64,000 bases of DNA, taken from the NCBI GenBank assembly GCA_903866825.1, contig CAIPPE010000180.1, positions 1 through 64,000 of the forward strand, given 5' to 3'. The DNA comes from an uncultured Methylococcaceae bacterium. GTDB taxonomy: Bacteria > Pseudomonadota > Gammaproteobacteria > Methylococcales > Methylomonadaceae. Below, in pieces: positions 1 through 7,174 of the stretch. The notes beneath the pieces are model-generated. The model searched no databases and had not been told where the DNA came from. It saw nothing but the letters and a program-made list of their open reading frames with translations. The stretch's first letter is position 1, and the number at the start of each line of letters is the position of its first letter. The position numbers were made by a program, and so were the translations under genes.

Positions 1-292
1 AAGAAATACTTGCAGGGCGCTATTTTAAAGCCACCCGATTTGACTAATAGCGTGTGCTAAATACCATCAATACTTAGAAACATGTTGTCAAGTTTATGCT
101 GAATTTTTTTGGCAGAGTTAGACTCAACTGATTTTTTTAGGATAATGATCTGTGGCTGTTTTTATAGTTGATAGCCTGCAAACGATATAGTCGGCGATTT
201 CTTAAAGCTATCCGTGGACTTCATTTGATCAGAAACCATCAGATAGCCCGAAGAAACACCAGATCTATCTGACAGCTTTAAACAAACGGGGT
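1..292. other. Intergenic stretch, no supported gene
   Basis: I see no open reading frame or RNA gene that I can support here. A short minus-strand stretch in another frame reads like a helix-turn-helix (LSDRSGVSSGYL), but it has no start and no length, so it is not called. Confidence 0.4.
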
Positions 293-988
293 TTAAATAC
301 CTATCAAGGCAGTTTGCACGTTACTCCATTCGCCATGAGGAACTCTATTATCCCACCAGCGTAAACGATACTCCCGAGTTTCGTGGATATTACCTTCAGC
401 AAGAGGGCGTTCATCGTAATAGGGCTTGAGGGTATCAATAGCAAGAAAAGTCCACTCCCCACCATTAATACGACATTCTATCCAAACCCCGTCATGACCA
501 TACAGATTAAAACTTATCACGGCACGTTGACCCGAATTACCCAGTTCTACTAACACATCAGGAATGGGGACTAAATGTTCTGTTGTATTCATTGAAGAAA
601 TAATACCTAAATCATAACCCATCGCATCAGTGTAGCCAAGGCTCACTTTAATACGGTTAATCTGACTTGTTAAACGGTTTTTAATGCCCGGCTTAGGTGC
701 TGCCGGAGCATTAGGAAATACAGAAGGTAGAGGGTAATTAATCGTCTCATTACCAGAACCTGATACCATCAGGGTTTTATAAACGGTGGAGTCCTTAGCG
801 TCACGTTGAACGCTCGGATGCCAGTGTTGCAGCATCCAGATGTAATAAGTAAGATCCGTTTGCGATTGTTGAATTTCCTGATCACTAATGCCGCAAACAG
901 CCCCGTATACCGGTAATTTTAAACTGTAGTGCGAAAGCCAGACAATTTGTTGGTCATGCGTTGTTGGAAAATAAGAATTTATAGTCAT
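293..988 (-). CDS. Conserved hypothetical protein, about 231 aa
   Basis: I do not recognise a function. The protein has no signal peptide or membrane segment. The N-terminal half carries a motif reading YYIWMLQHWHPSVQRDA. The C-terminal half (from about residue 150) looks like a beta-rich, fibronectin/purple-acid-phosphatase-like repeat with GHDGVWIECRINGGEW and EYRLRWWDNRVPHGEWS. This two-part pattern resembles uncharacterised proteins I associate with methanotrophs and cyanobacteria (from memory). The start at the second methionine (MTINSYFP) is preferred because the 15 upstream residues of the longest ORF look non-conserved; no strong ribosome binding site decides it. It stands alone, with no operon partner. 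Confidence 0.6.
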   Translation of the reverse strand: MTINSYFPTTHDQQIVWLSHYSLKLPVYGAVCGISDQEIQQSQTDLTYYIWMLQHWHPSVQRDAKDSTVYKTLMVSGSGNETINYPLPSVFPNAPAAPKPGIKNRLTSQINRIKVSLGYTDAMGYDLGIISSMNTTEHLVPIPDVLVELGNSGQRAVISFNLYGHDGVWIECRINGGEWTFLAIDTLKPYYDERPLAEGNIHETREYRLRWWDNRVPHGEWSNVQTALIGI

Positions 989-1195
989 AATAAGAAGAGC
1001 TTCGGCTAGGTTAAGTTGCCCGCACAACATCATGAGTAATCAATGCTGCGATGAGTTGGCAGAAAATATAAGCTATTAACCGATAAGTTCTAATCCATAA
1101 GCTACTCGCCCAATTGAATGACTGTCAACATAAATATAATTTAATTGGAGCAATGTTAAATTCCAAACTCTAAGACTCAATAAGCCTGTTGGACG

Positions 1196-1417
1196 CGGTC
1201 GCTAACACCGATGACTAGCTCACTATCTCCGGCAGCGAGGTCGCTAGCACTGATGACTAGCTCAATATCCCCGGCAGCGAGGTCGCTAGCACTGATGACT
1301 AGCTCAATATCCCCGGCAGCGAGGTCGCTAGTACTGATGACTAGCTTAATATTCTCGGCAGCGAGGTCGCTAACACCGATGACTAGCTCGCTATCTCCGG
1401 CTGAGAATTCGCTATCA
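1196..1417. repeat. 42-bp tandem repeat (minisatellite), five units
   Basis: The unit GATGACTAGCTCAATATCCC... begins at 1210, 1252, 1294, 1336 and 1378, exactly 42 bp apart. The two middle units are nearly identical and the outer ones diverge. Because 42 is divisible by three, the plus frame stays open and reads a 14-residue repeat (MTSSISPAARSLAL). That ORF has no convincing start context, so I treat it as a by-product of the repeat. Copy number probably varies between strains (inference). Confidence 0.85.
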
Positions 1418-1489
1418 ACCCTATTTTTGTCAATATAGTCGGCAACGACAATAGCAAAGGTATATCAATCATGCTTTGAAGCAATGTTT

Positions 1490-1648
1490 TTAAACAGCCC
1501 AATCTTCTATTCTCAAATCAGTAATGCGTTCAAATTTACGTACATTATGCGTAATGATTGTCGCGTTTATCGATAATGCCTGGTAGGCAATCCAAAGATC
1601 ATTGCATCCAATAGGTGTTCCAGCAGTTTTTTTTATCAACTTACAAGT
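1490..1648 (-). pseudogene. C-terminal fragment of a VapC-like PIN-domain toxin
   Basis: The minus strand reads KKTAGTPIGCNDLWIAYQALSINATIITHNVRKFERITDLRIEDWAV then stop. This matches the end of VapC/PIN RNases, where the usual form is GTPIGPxDLxIAA...ATLVTxNxREFxRVxGLxxExW. The conserved Asp of the NDLWIA segment and the T-x-N-like site (THNVRKF) are visible. The N-terminal half with the first catalytic Asp and any VapB antitoxin are missing, so this is a relic of a toxin-antitoxin locus. It is too short for the ORF track. Confidence 0.65.
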
Positions 1649-1773
1649 TATCATTAATCCGCTTAAACAGGTATGACTTTATCCCTCAGTTCAGTTACTC
1701 TATATCCGGTTATAGTTTTTCGCTTTACATTATTAATCTATGCATTTAGCAACCACTTAATGACTATCCCAAA

Positions 1774-3321
1774 ATGCCACTGAAAAGTGCTTGCCCTCTG
1801 ATTACTGCTTTAACCAGTGCTGAAGCCTATCAACATCCGGTTAAATCTGTCAGTCTTGTTGAGACTCATATTTCCTGGGTGTTATTGACAGGCGATTACG
1901 CCTATAAAATCAAAAAGCCGGTCAACTTTGGTTTTCTGGACTTCTCCACTTTAGACAAACGTGCATTTTTTTGTCATGAAGAAATAAGGCTTAATCAACG
2001 TTTCTCACCTGACTTGTATCTTGAGGTCGTCGCCATTACAGGGACGCTAGACAAACCCCAAATGGGTGGAAGCGGAGATGTTCTAGATTACGCGGTTAAG
2101 ATGCTTCAGTTTCCTGGCGGACAGACACTCAGTGAACGCGCTGAACAGGGACAGTTAGCTGTTGATGAAATTGATCAACTGGCTAAGAGTGTTGCAGATT
2201 TTCATCTTACTATAGGAAACGCCACAGAAATATCTGCTTATGGACAGAGTACAGAAATTAAATATTGGTTTGATGAGAATTTTACTCAGATCAACCCTAT
2301 ATTGATCGAGGCAAAACACAAAACGCAATTGCAAAAGATCCAGCTTTGGGGGGACCATGAATGGAGCAACAAAGCGGATTTAATGCAACTGAGAAGGGAG
2401 CAAGGTTATATCCGTGATTGTCACGGCGATTTGCATTTAAGTAATATAACCCTAATCAATAACAAAGTCAGATTGTTTGATTGTATTGAATTTAATCCCA
2501 TGTTTCGTTGGATAGATGTCATCAGTGAAGTGGCCTTTTTAATGATTGACCTACTACATTTGGGCTATGAAAATTACGCGCACCGTTTTCTTAATCATTA
2601 TTTGCAAGTGACTGGCGATTATAAAAGCGTTGCCTTGTTAAGATACTATCTCGTTTACCGTGCACTGGTCTTTGCTAAAATCGCTTTATTGCGGGATACG
2701 CAACTATCCAATACTGACGACTCCAATAAACTCCGCTATAGCAGCTTTGCTAATCTGGCTGAACGTTACACCGAAGTCACAACACCTAAATTAATCATTA
2801 CGCATGGCTTTTCTGGTTCCGGTAAATCAACCTTTTCACAAAAACTGGCAGAAAAAATCGGTGCCCTGCAGATACGTTCAGATATAGAACGTAAACGACT
2901 GTTTTGTCATCAGGCAACTAAAAATGAGGATAGTAAAGTGGGGGCAGGACTTTATACACCACAAATAACACAAGAACTTTATCGCTATCTTGCCCAGTGT
3001 GGGAAAACAATAATGCTGGCAGGATTTTCTGTCATTATTGATGCAAGCTTTCTTAAAAGAGAACAAAGAGACCAGTTTCAACAACTGGCTATTGAGTGTA
3101 ATGCACAATTAATAATTCTTGATGTTCAAGCGTCTAATGAAGAATTATGTCGTCGCATAGTCAATCGCCAAAATGACTCATCAGAAGCGACTATTGACGT
3201 TTTGCATCATCAGTTACAATCAGTAGAACCCCTATCTATTGAAGAACACCCCTATGTTATTGCGATTGATACCGAAGCCAACAACACATTCGAAACACTC
3301 ATAGGCCAGTTGATAAAATAA
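1774..3321 (+). CDS. Fused APH-like kinase and P-loop (AAA_33) kinase
   Basis: A 515-aa two-domain protein. Residues about 1-320 form an aminoglycoside-phosphotransferase-like kinase with the catalytic loop CHGDLHLSN and the metal-binding segment FDCIEFN (the COG2187 family). Residues about 335-515 form a zeta-toxin/AAA_33-like P-loop kinase with Walker A GFSGSGKST and a following RSDIERKR helix. The fusion is a known family of unknown substrate; resistance to aminoglycosides should not be assumed. The next gene starts 24 bp downstream, so the two are probably co-transcribed. The ATG start follows a short A-rich leader without a strong ribosome binding site. Confidence 0.85.
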   Translation: MPLKSACPLITALTSAEAYQHPVKSVSLVETHISWVLLTGDYAYKIKKPVNFGFLDFSTLDKRAFFCHEEIRLNQRFSPDLYLEVVAITGTLDKPQMGGSGDVLDYAVKMLQFPGGQTLSERAEQGQLAVDEIDQLAKSVADFHLTIGNATEISAYGQSTEIKYWFDENFTQINPILIEAKHKTQLQKIQLWGDHEWSNKADLMQLRREQGYIRDCHGDLHLSNITLINNKVRLFDCIEFNPMFRWIDVISEVAFLMIDLLHLGYENYAHRFLNHYLQVTGDYKSVALLRYYLVYRALVFAKIALLRDTQLSNTDDSNKLRYSSFANLAERYTEVTTPKLIITHGFSGSGKSTFSQKLAEKIGALQIRSDIERKRLFCHQATKNEDSKVGAGLYTPQITQELYRYLAQCGKTIMLAGFSVIIDASFLKREQRDQFQQLAIECNAQLIILDVQASNEELCRRIVNRQNDSSEATIDVLHHQLQSVEPLSIEEHPYVIAIDTEANNTFETLIGQLIK

Positions 3322-3345
3322 TCAATTTAACTTCGGGAATACCTA

Positions 3346-4305
3346 ATGCATATTGATGTCTTTAATGGTGATGCCGATGGAATTTGTGCCCTTATTCAAT
3401 TACGATTGGCAGAACCCGTCATTAACGCAACGCTTGTTTCAGGCGTAAAAAGAGAGACAGCGCTTTTAAACAAGGTATCAGTACAAGCCAATGATTTTGT
3501 CACAGTGCTCGATGTTTCTTTAAAAAAGAATCGCCTTGCTCTTGATACTATTTTGCAACAGGGTGCTTTTGTGTTTTATGTTGACCATCATGAAACAGGA
3601 GAAATCCCGGCATATCCCAACCTTAAAATGATTATCAACACGGCAGAAGACACCTGCACCAGCCTGCTAGTTGATCATTACTTATCAGGGAAGTATCGAG
3701 CGTGGGCATTAACGGGAGCTTTTGGTGATAACTTACTGGCTAAGGCCGAGGAGCTTGCTAAAATATTATCATTAACTACAAAACAATTTGAGCAATTAAA
3801 GTCATTAGGTACTTGCCTTAATTATAATAGCTACGGAAGTTCTATCGCTGATCTCCATTTTGCGCCTGATAGACTATACCAGTCATTAGCCATCTATAAA
3901 TCGCCCTTTGAATTTATCAATGACAACCCAGTGATTTATGAAAAACTATTATGTAGCTACTATGATGATATGACCCAAGCCCAACGTATTCTCCCTGAAT
4001 ACCTAACAAATAAAGTAAGTGTCACTATACTGCCAGATGACGCCTGGGCAAGACGTGTGAGTGGCGTACTAGGCAATCATTTAGCTAATCTTTATCCTGA
4101 ACAAGCTCATGCTGTTATGAGCGTAAATTCCCAAGGGGGGTATCTAGTCAGTGTTAGAGCGCCTTTAATAAATCCGGTTGGTGCTGATGAACTGTGTTCG
4201 TTATTCAGTACTGGAGGCGGTAGAAAAAGAGCGGCTGGCATCAATCATTTACCTTCTGATCAACTGGCATTTTTTATGAGTACTTTCTCGGCTAAATACA
4301 AATAA
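3346..4305 (+). CDS. DHH-family phosphoesterase
   Basis: A 319-aa protein with the DHH superfamily motifs in order: FNGDADGI near the N-terminus, LDVS, YVDHHETG, and a C-terminal DHHA1-like glycine motif STGGGRKRAAGI. The family hydrolyses phosphodiester bonds in small nucleotides or short oligonucleotides using Mn2+; which substrate applies here cannot be read from the sequence. It lies 24 bp after the APH/P-loop kinase gene in the same direction. A putative shared operon suggests a joint role in nucleotide or phosphate-ester turnover, but that is inference. Confidence 0.85.
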   Translation: MHIDVFNGDADGICALIQLRLAEPVINATLVSGVKRETALLNKVSVQANDFVTVLDVSLKKNRLALDTILQQGAFVFYVDHHETGEIPAYPNLKMIINTAEDTCTSLLVDHYLSGKYRAWALTGAFGDNLLAKAEELAKILSLTTKQFEQLKSLGTCLNYNSYGSSIADLHFAPDRLYQSLAIYKSPFEFINDNPVIYEKLLCSYYDDMTQAQRILPEYLTNKVSVTILPDDAWARRVSGVLGNHLANLYPEQAHAVMSVNSQGGYLVSVRAPLINPVGADELCSLFSTGGGRKRAAGINHLPSDQLAFFMSTFSAKYK

Positions 4306-4418
4306 GGGGTGGCTTATCCTAGCCCACGCTATCCAGTTTGACAATCGCTCGAAATCAGCTACCTTGTTTAATTAAAGCATCAATAACTACTATAACAACA
4401 ATACGCTGAGGACTCCTG

Positions 4419-4805
4419 ATGAAACGATATAATTACTTTTGGATTTTTGTTTTAATGCTGGCTTCCAGCACTTCCTGGGCTTACGGTGGCGGCAGTAGCA
4501 GCTCAAAAGCCTGTGCCAAACCCACCTTTAGTGATTTTGTTCCTGCAGAAAATGCCGAAGTTGCGGCGGGTGCAGAGTTCTCATTTACGGCATCTGCAAA
4601 CACTCACCCCGAGAGCATTAAGGTGTCCGTAAAAGGACAGCCAACTGATATCAAGGTATCACCCAAAAATGGGGGCAGTGCTTTTGAGGTCAGCGGAACG
4701 TTACCCGCTTCATTAAAAGCCACTTACGCCAGAATTGCCATTGAAGCGGATGCCCAAAGCAATTGCAATGGCGGAGGTGGTTGGCTGGTGAAAATTAAAG
4801 ACTGA
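4419..4805 (+). CDS. Secreted protein of unknown function, 128 aa
   Basis: It begins with a clear Sec signal peptide (MKRYNYFWIFVLMLASSTSWA), followed by a glycine/serine patch and one beta-sandwich-like domain of about 100 residues. Two cysteines (KACAKP and QSNCNG) could form a disulphide. The FSDFVPAENAEVAAGAEFSF start resembles copper-resistance/Ig-like periplasmic domains, but I see no metal ligands that would prove this. The start has a good ribosome binding site (GAGGA, 8 bp upstream). It is monocistronic, with a possible hairpin about 50 bp after the stop. Confidence 0.7.
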   Translation: MKRYNYFWIFVLMLASSTSWAYGGGSSSSKACAKPTFSDFVPAENAEVAAGAEFSFTASANTHPESIKVSVKGQPTDIKVSPKNGGSAFEVSGTLPASLKATYARIAIEADAQSNCNGGGGWLVKIKD

Positions 4806-4855
4806 CTTTTTTGAAGCATCTGGGGGGTTGTTGGTTCAACGTCGACTTTTCCCTA

Positions 4856-4877
4856 GCATTTCGGCATAAGGAAATGC
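4856..4877 (+). terminator. Possible terminator hairpin
   Basis: GCATTTC and GAAATGC form a 7-bp stem around an 8-nt loop, about 50 bp after the secreted-protein gene. There is only a short A/T tract after it, so it is a weak candidate. Confidence 0.3.
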
Positions 4878-5042
4878 CATAAAAACCCGCAAGATGTTTT
4901 ATTCATTGATGCCAGTCAGTATTCAGAGTCAGCTATTGATCGAGAAGTTCTTAAGTAAGGCGAACCTCAAATTCGCATTTAAATATGCAGAATAAGATTC
5001 TGATCATTGATGTTTGGGGGCAGGGGGTACCTGGTCTGTTGT

Positions 5043-5420
5043 TCACAAATGCCATAGCACCACTGTATGTTCCTGGCAGATTTTTTCACTATCATTTTGG
5101 GAGAGCAGTTCTTTGGTTACACCACATAAAAAACTGTCATCCATGGTCGTAAAATAATGGCAAGTCTTGCATAGACCAAACGATTGTGACTGATTAGCTT
5201 TCTCCAATAACGACAAGCTCTGAGAAACCGTGCCTTTGGTCATACCTAGATAATTTGTCAGTGCTGCTGGAGTATCGCTGTATTTATTGCAACGCGATAA
5301 GTAGTTTAGGGCTTGTAAATGCACTGTTTGCAAACCAACTGCCGTACATTTTTTTCGTTCTTCTGAACGAATTAAAGCCGCAATACGCTCAATCAAATCG
5401 AACAAGTCTACTTTTTCCAT
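5043..5420 (-). CDS. MarR-like regulator with Cys-rich tail, probably internally deleted
   Basis: A 125-aa protein. Residues about 1-75 form a MarR-type helix-turn-helix (TPAALTNYLGMTKGTVSQSLSLLEK). The recognition helix runs straight into ANQSQSFGLCKTCHYF and a cysteine tail (CxxC, then two more Cys: LCGVT and KICQEH). In full-length relatives as I recall them, a winged beta-hairpin and dimerisation helices of about 60 residues lie between these parts. Here they are absent, so an in-frame deletion is likely and DNA binding may be altered. The four Cys could bind metal or sense redox state. It is divergent from the 5851 gene, whose promoter region carries palindromes. Confidence 0.65.
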   Translation of the reverse strand: MEKVDLFDLIERIAALIRSEERKKCTAVGLQTVHLQALNYLSRCNKYSDTPAALTNYLGMTKGTVSQSLSLLEKANQSQSFGLCKTCHYFTTMDDSFLCGVTKELLSQNDSEKICQEHTVVLWHL

Positions 5421-5491
5421 AGCGGCTATAGCTTATATAATTAGCGAAACGGCTTAGTTAGAACGCTTGCCTTGGCCCGTTGTTTCTCCTC

Positions 5492-5506
5492 GTCAATTTA
5501 ATTGAC
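5492..5506. promoter_or_regulatory. 15-bp palindrome upstream of the MarR-like gene
   Basis: GTCAATT-T-AATTGAC is a palindrome with perfect 7-bp arms, 72 bp upstream of the MarR-like start. Size and symmetry fit a MarR-family operator, so autoregulation is plausible. A similar half site (AATTGAC) recurs at the -35 of the divergent gene. Confidence 0.45.
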
Positions 5507-5752
5507 AAGATTTGCAACATTATAGCAAATCCATTTTTTCTGGTGAAATATTGCAACGGTCAGTACTGTTACTAGATGCGCTTTAAATGTTCACCCTTTG
5601 CTTCTGGTAAATAAAAAAGCTACATTCCACTATCACAACGCTTTTCTTATTTGCATTATTTGAATCGCAGTCATAGGCTTTGGCTATTGCAACTCCATTG
5701 AAACCGCCTACAGAGTAGAGTTGATCCCAGACTATGTAAAGTACCGAACCAT

Positions 5753-5776
5753 ATTCGATATTTATTAGTATCGAAT
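5753..5776. promoter_or_regulatory. Inverted-repeat operator ATTCGATA-N8-TATCGAAT
   Basis: Perfect 8-bp arms with an 8-bp spacer, ending 10 bp upstream of the -35 hexamer of the 5851 gene. A related copy, TAGTATCGACTCGAAA, covers the -10/+1 region. The same arms, with a 9-bp spacer, occur upstream of the bufferin gene at 29601-29625. Confidence 0.65.
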
Positions 5777-5786
5777 CAAAAATTAA

Positions 5787-5816
5787 TTGACATTGCCTTT
5801 AGATTATCTATATAGT
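5787..5816 (+). promoter_or_regulatory. Sigma-70 promoter of the truncated thioredoxin-like gene
   Basis: TTGACA (5787-5792), 18-bp spacer, TATAGT (5811-5816). A partial repeat of the upstream operator overlaps the -10 and predicted start of transcription. The start codon is 35 bp downstream with an AAGAGG ribosome binding site. Confidence 0.6.
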
Positions 5817-5850
5817 ATCGACTCGAAATAAATATTAAGAGGTAATTAAT

Positions 5851-6021
5851 ATGAGTACTGCAATTTTTTATCATCCGGGTTGCCGTGTTTGTTTAGAGGC
5901 GGAGCAAAGGGTAGTCGAAGCTATTGATCGTTCAAAATATCAGGTTGAAATAGTGGAAAGAAAAAGTGCCATCTTGAAGATGTGGTTGTTACCTGCAAAC
6001 GCATTAAACCGGGATCGGTAG
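5851..6021 (+). CDS. Truncated thioredoxin-like protein, 56 aa
   Basis: The N-terminus MSTAIFYHPGCRVCLEAEQRV has the first strand and CxxC site of a small thioredoxin/glutaredoxin-fold protein. After about residue 40 the sequence departs from the fold (KMWLLPANALNRDR, then stop). The cis-Pro loop and last strands are missing. Another frame stays open a little longer (EDVVVTCKRIKPGSVGMLPGKS) without restoring a recognisable fold. The promoter, operator and ribosome binding site are intact, so a short product may still be made, but I regard this as a broken gene. Confidence 0.5.
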   Translation: MSTAIFYHPGCRVCLEAEQRVVEAIDRSKYQVEIVERKSAILKMWLLPANALNRDR

Positions 6022-6149
6022 GGATGTTGCCAGGTAAAAGCTAACCAAACCTTTTTAACATTTGACTCCTATCTTTAGGGTCGATAAAAACAATCAATAA
6101 TAGCGAATCAATACCTGTAGCGACTTATCAAACTGCGAGGAAGTAAATA

Positions 6150-6470
6150 ATGAAAATAAAAAAAATCGCAATCTGCATCTGCATATCAGCATTCCTTTTC
6201 TCACTTAATGCCTTTGGACTTGAAAACCAGGAGCACACCAGAAATGGTAACCCAAATCAAATGCCTGTGAACAATCAGGTCGCCTTTAATCCAGTAAATA
6301 AAGAGGGTACAAGATTAGTAGGTACAGATACTGCTCAACATAAAATATTAAATGAATCACCCATTAAAACTCAAGATGTCGATTTTTTTACTAAATTTTG
6401 TATCCTTTTGGGTATCACGATGTTTTATTGGATACATTGGCTAATAAGCACTAAGCCTCATAAAAATTAG
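6150..6470 (+). CDS. Small exported or membrane protein, unknown function
   Basis: A 106-aa protein with an N-terminal signal sequence or membrane anchor (KKIAICICISAFLFSLNAFG), a polar 60-residue linker rich in Asn and Gln, and a C-terminal membrane segment (FFTKFCILLGITMFYWIHWLI). The start has a strong ribosome binding site (GCGAGGAAG). I do not recognise the family. It sits between two decayed genes, in a region that has accumulated debris. Confidence 0.5.
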   Translation: MKIKKIAICICISAFLFSLNAFGLENQEHTRNGNPNQMPVNNQVAFNPVNKEGTRLVGTDTAQHKILNESPIKTQDVDFFTKFCILLGITMFYWIHWLISTKPHKN

Positions 6471-6471
6471 C

Positions 6472-6669
6472 CTAAAATAACAAGAAATCGTTCATGCCCG
6501 ATTCAAAACAATTTCTCTTGTCTTCCACAAAAGCGTTGGCGGTCATCGCCAAAATGGGAATATCCATGCCGTCAACCAGAAAGTACTACCCCAACATCCA
6601 GAGCTTCTTGAAGTTTCTGACGCTGAATGATTTCTTGGGTCAGTTGCACGGTGCGTTGCGCGAGCTTAT
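6472..6669 (-). pseudogene. Remnant of a hybrid histidine kinase/response regulator
   Basis: Two minus-strand pieces survive in different frames. One reads KLAQRTVQLTQEIIQRQKLQEAL, typical of the linker before a sensor-kinase domain. The other reads MDIPILAMTANAFVEDKRNCFESGMNDFL, the alpha4-beta5 segment of a receiver domain (consensus IPIxAMTANAFxEDxxxCxxAGMNDFL). The kinase core between them is gone. Below ORF-track length; clearly a relic. Confidence 0.65.
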
Positions 6670-7025
6670 CTGACTACGTTACACTGCCACTCCTTAAAAT
6701 ATCTATTATTTCAGGGTGGATAAAAATAAATCAGATAGTTATATATACGAAAGACACCGGTTTAGATATCTTATCCGTTCGTCCTGGTATCAAAAACTGC
6801 CTTATTAAGACCTTAAGCGGTTCTTTTAATATCCAAATTTTGTATACTGTTAACAAAATTATTGATATTTGCCAAGCGGGACATGTTAAATCAGGTTTCA
6901 AGGATTATCAGGTGTTTGACTTTAATGGCACTGAAGCCATTAAACATAAATTGAATGAAGTACAGCTAGCAGAAGCCATAGCACAGTGTAATGCTAAGTC
7001 GGCAATGACTACACTGTTACTTTAA
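6627..7025 (+). CDS. Unrecognised ORF, 132 aa
   Basis: The first 15 codons overlap the kinase remnant on the other strand, and no good ribosome binding site precedes the ATG, so the annotated start is doubtful. The C-terminal 60 residues (YQVFDFNGTEAIKHKLNEVQLAEAIAQCNAK) look protein-like and helical. It is not recognisable as a kleisin or kite subunit, although its position just upstream of the SMC/Toprim pair made me look for one. It may be a fragment. Confidence 0.3.
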   Translation: MISWVSCTVRCASLSDYVTLPLLKISIISGWIKINQIVIYTKDTGLDILSVRPGIKNCLIKTLSGSFNIQILYTVNKIIDICQAGHVKSGFKDYQVFDFNGTEAIKHKLNEVQLAEAIAQCNAKSAMTTLLL

Positions 7026-7174
7026 AAAGAGGATATTAGTTGCCAAATACCATAAGCTGAAACTTAAGAAATTCAGGTGTTCCGGATCCTTGGTTTAAAA
7101 TTTCAACAGCAGGTAAGCCCTATCAACAGAACACAAATTATCAAATCAATATCTTTATCAATCTTGAAGCAGGA

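Noticed and set aside
1211-1438. 75-aa ORF made of 14-residue repeats
   Set aside because: It is a by-product of the 42-bp tandem repeat being divisible by three; no ribosome binding site or other support.
1774-3321. Aminoglycoside resistance gene
   Set aside because: The APH-like fold is fused to a P-loop kinase in a widespread housekeeping-type family with unknown substrate; no evidence for resistance.
5753-5776. Operator of a BigR/SqrR-type sulfide sensor (ATTC-N8-GAAT)
   Set aside because: The ATTC and GAAT ends are 16 bp apart here, not 8, so the site does not match that consensus.
6627-7025. Upstream ORF as a missing JetA/JetB subunit
   Set aside because: It is 132 aa, its start lies in a decayed kinase fragment, and nothing in it resembles a kleisin or kite protein.
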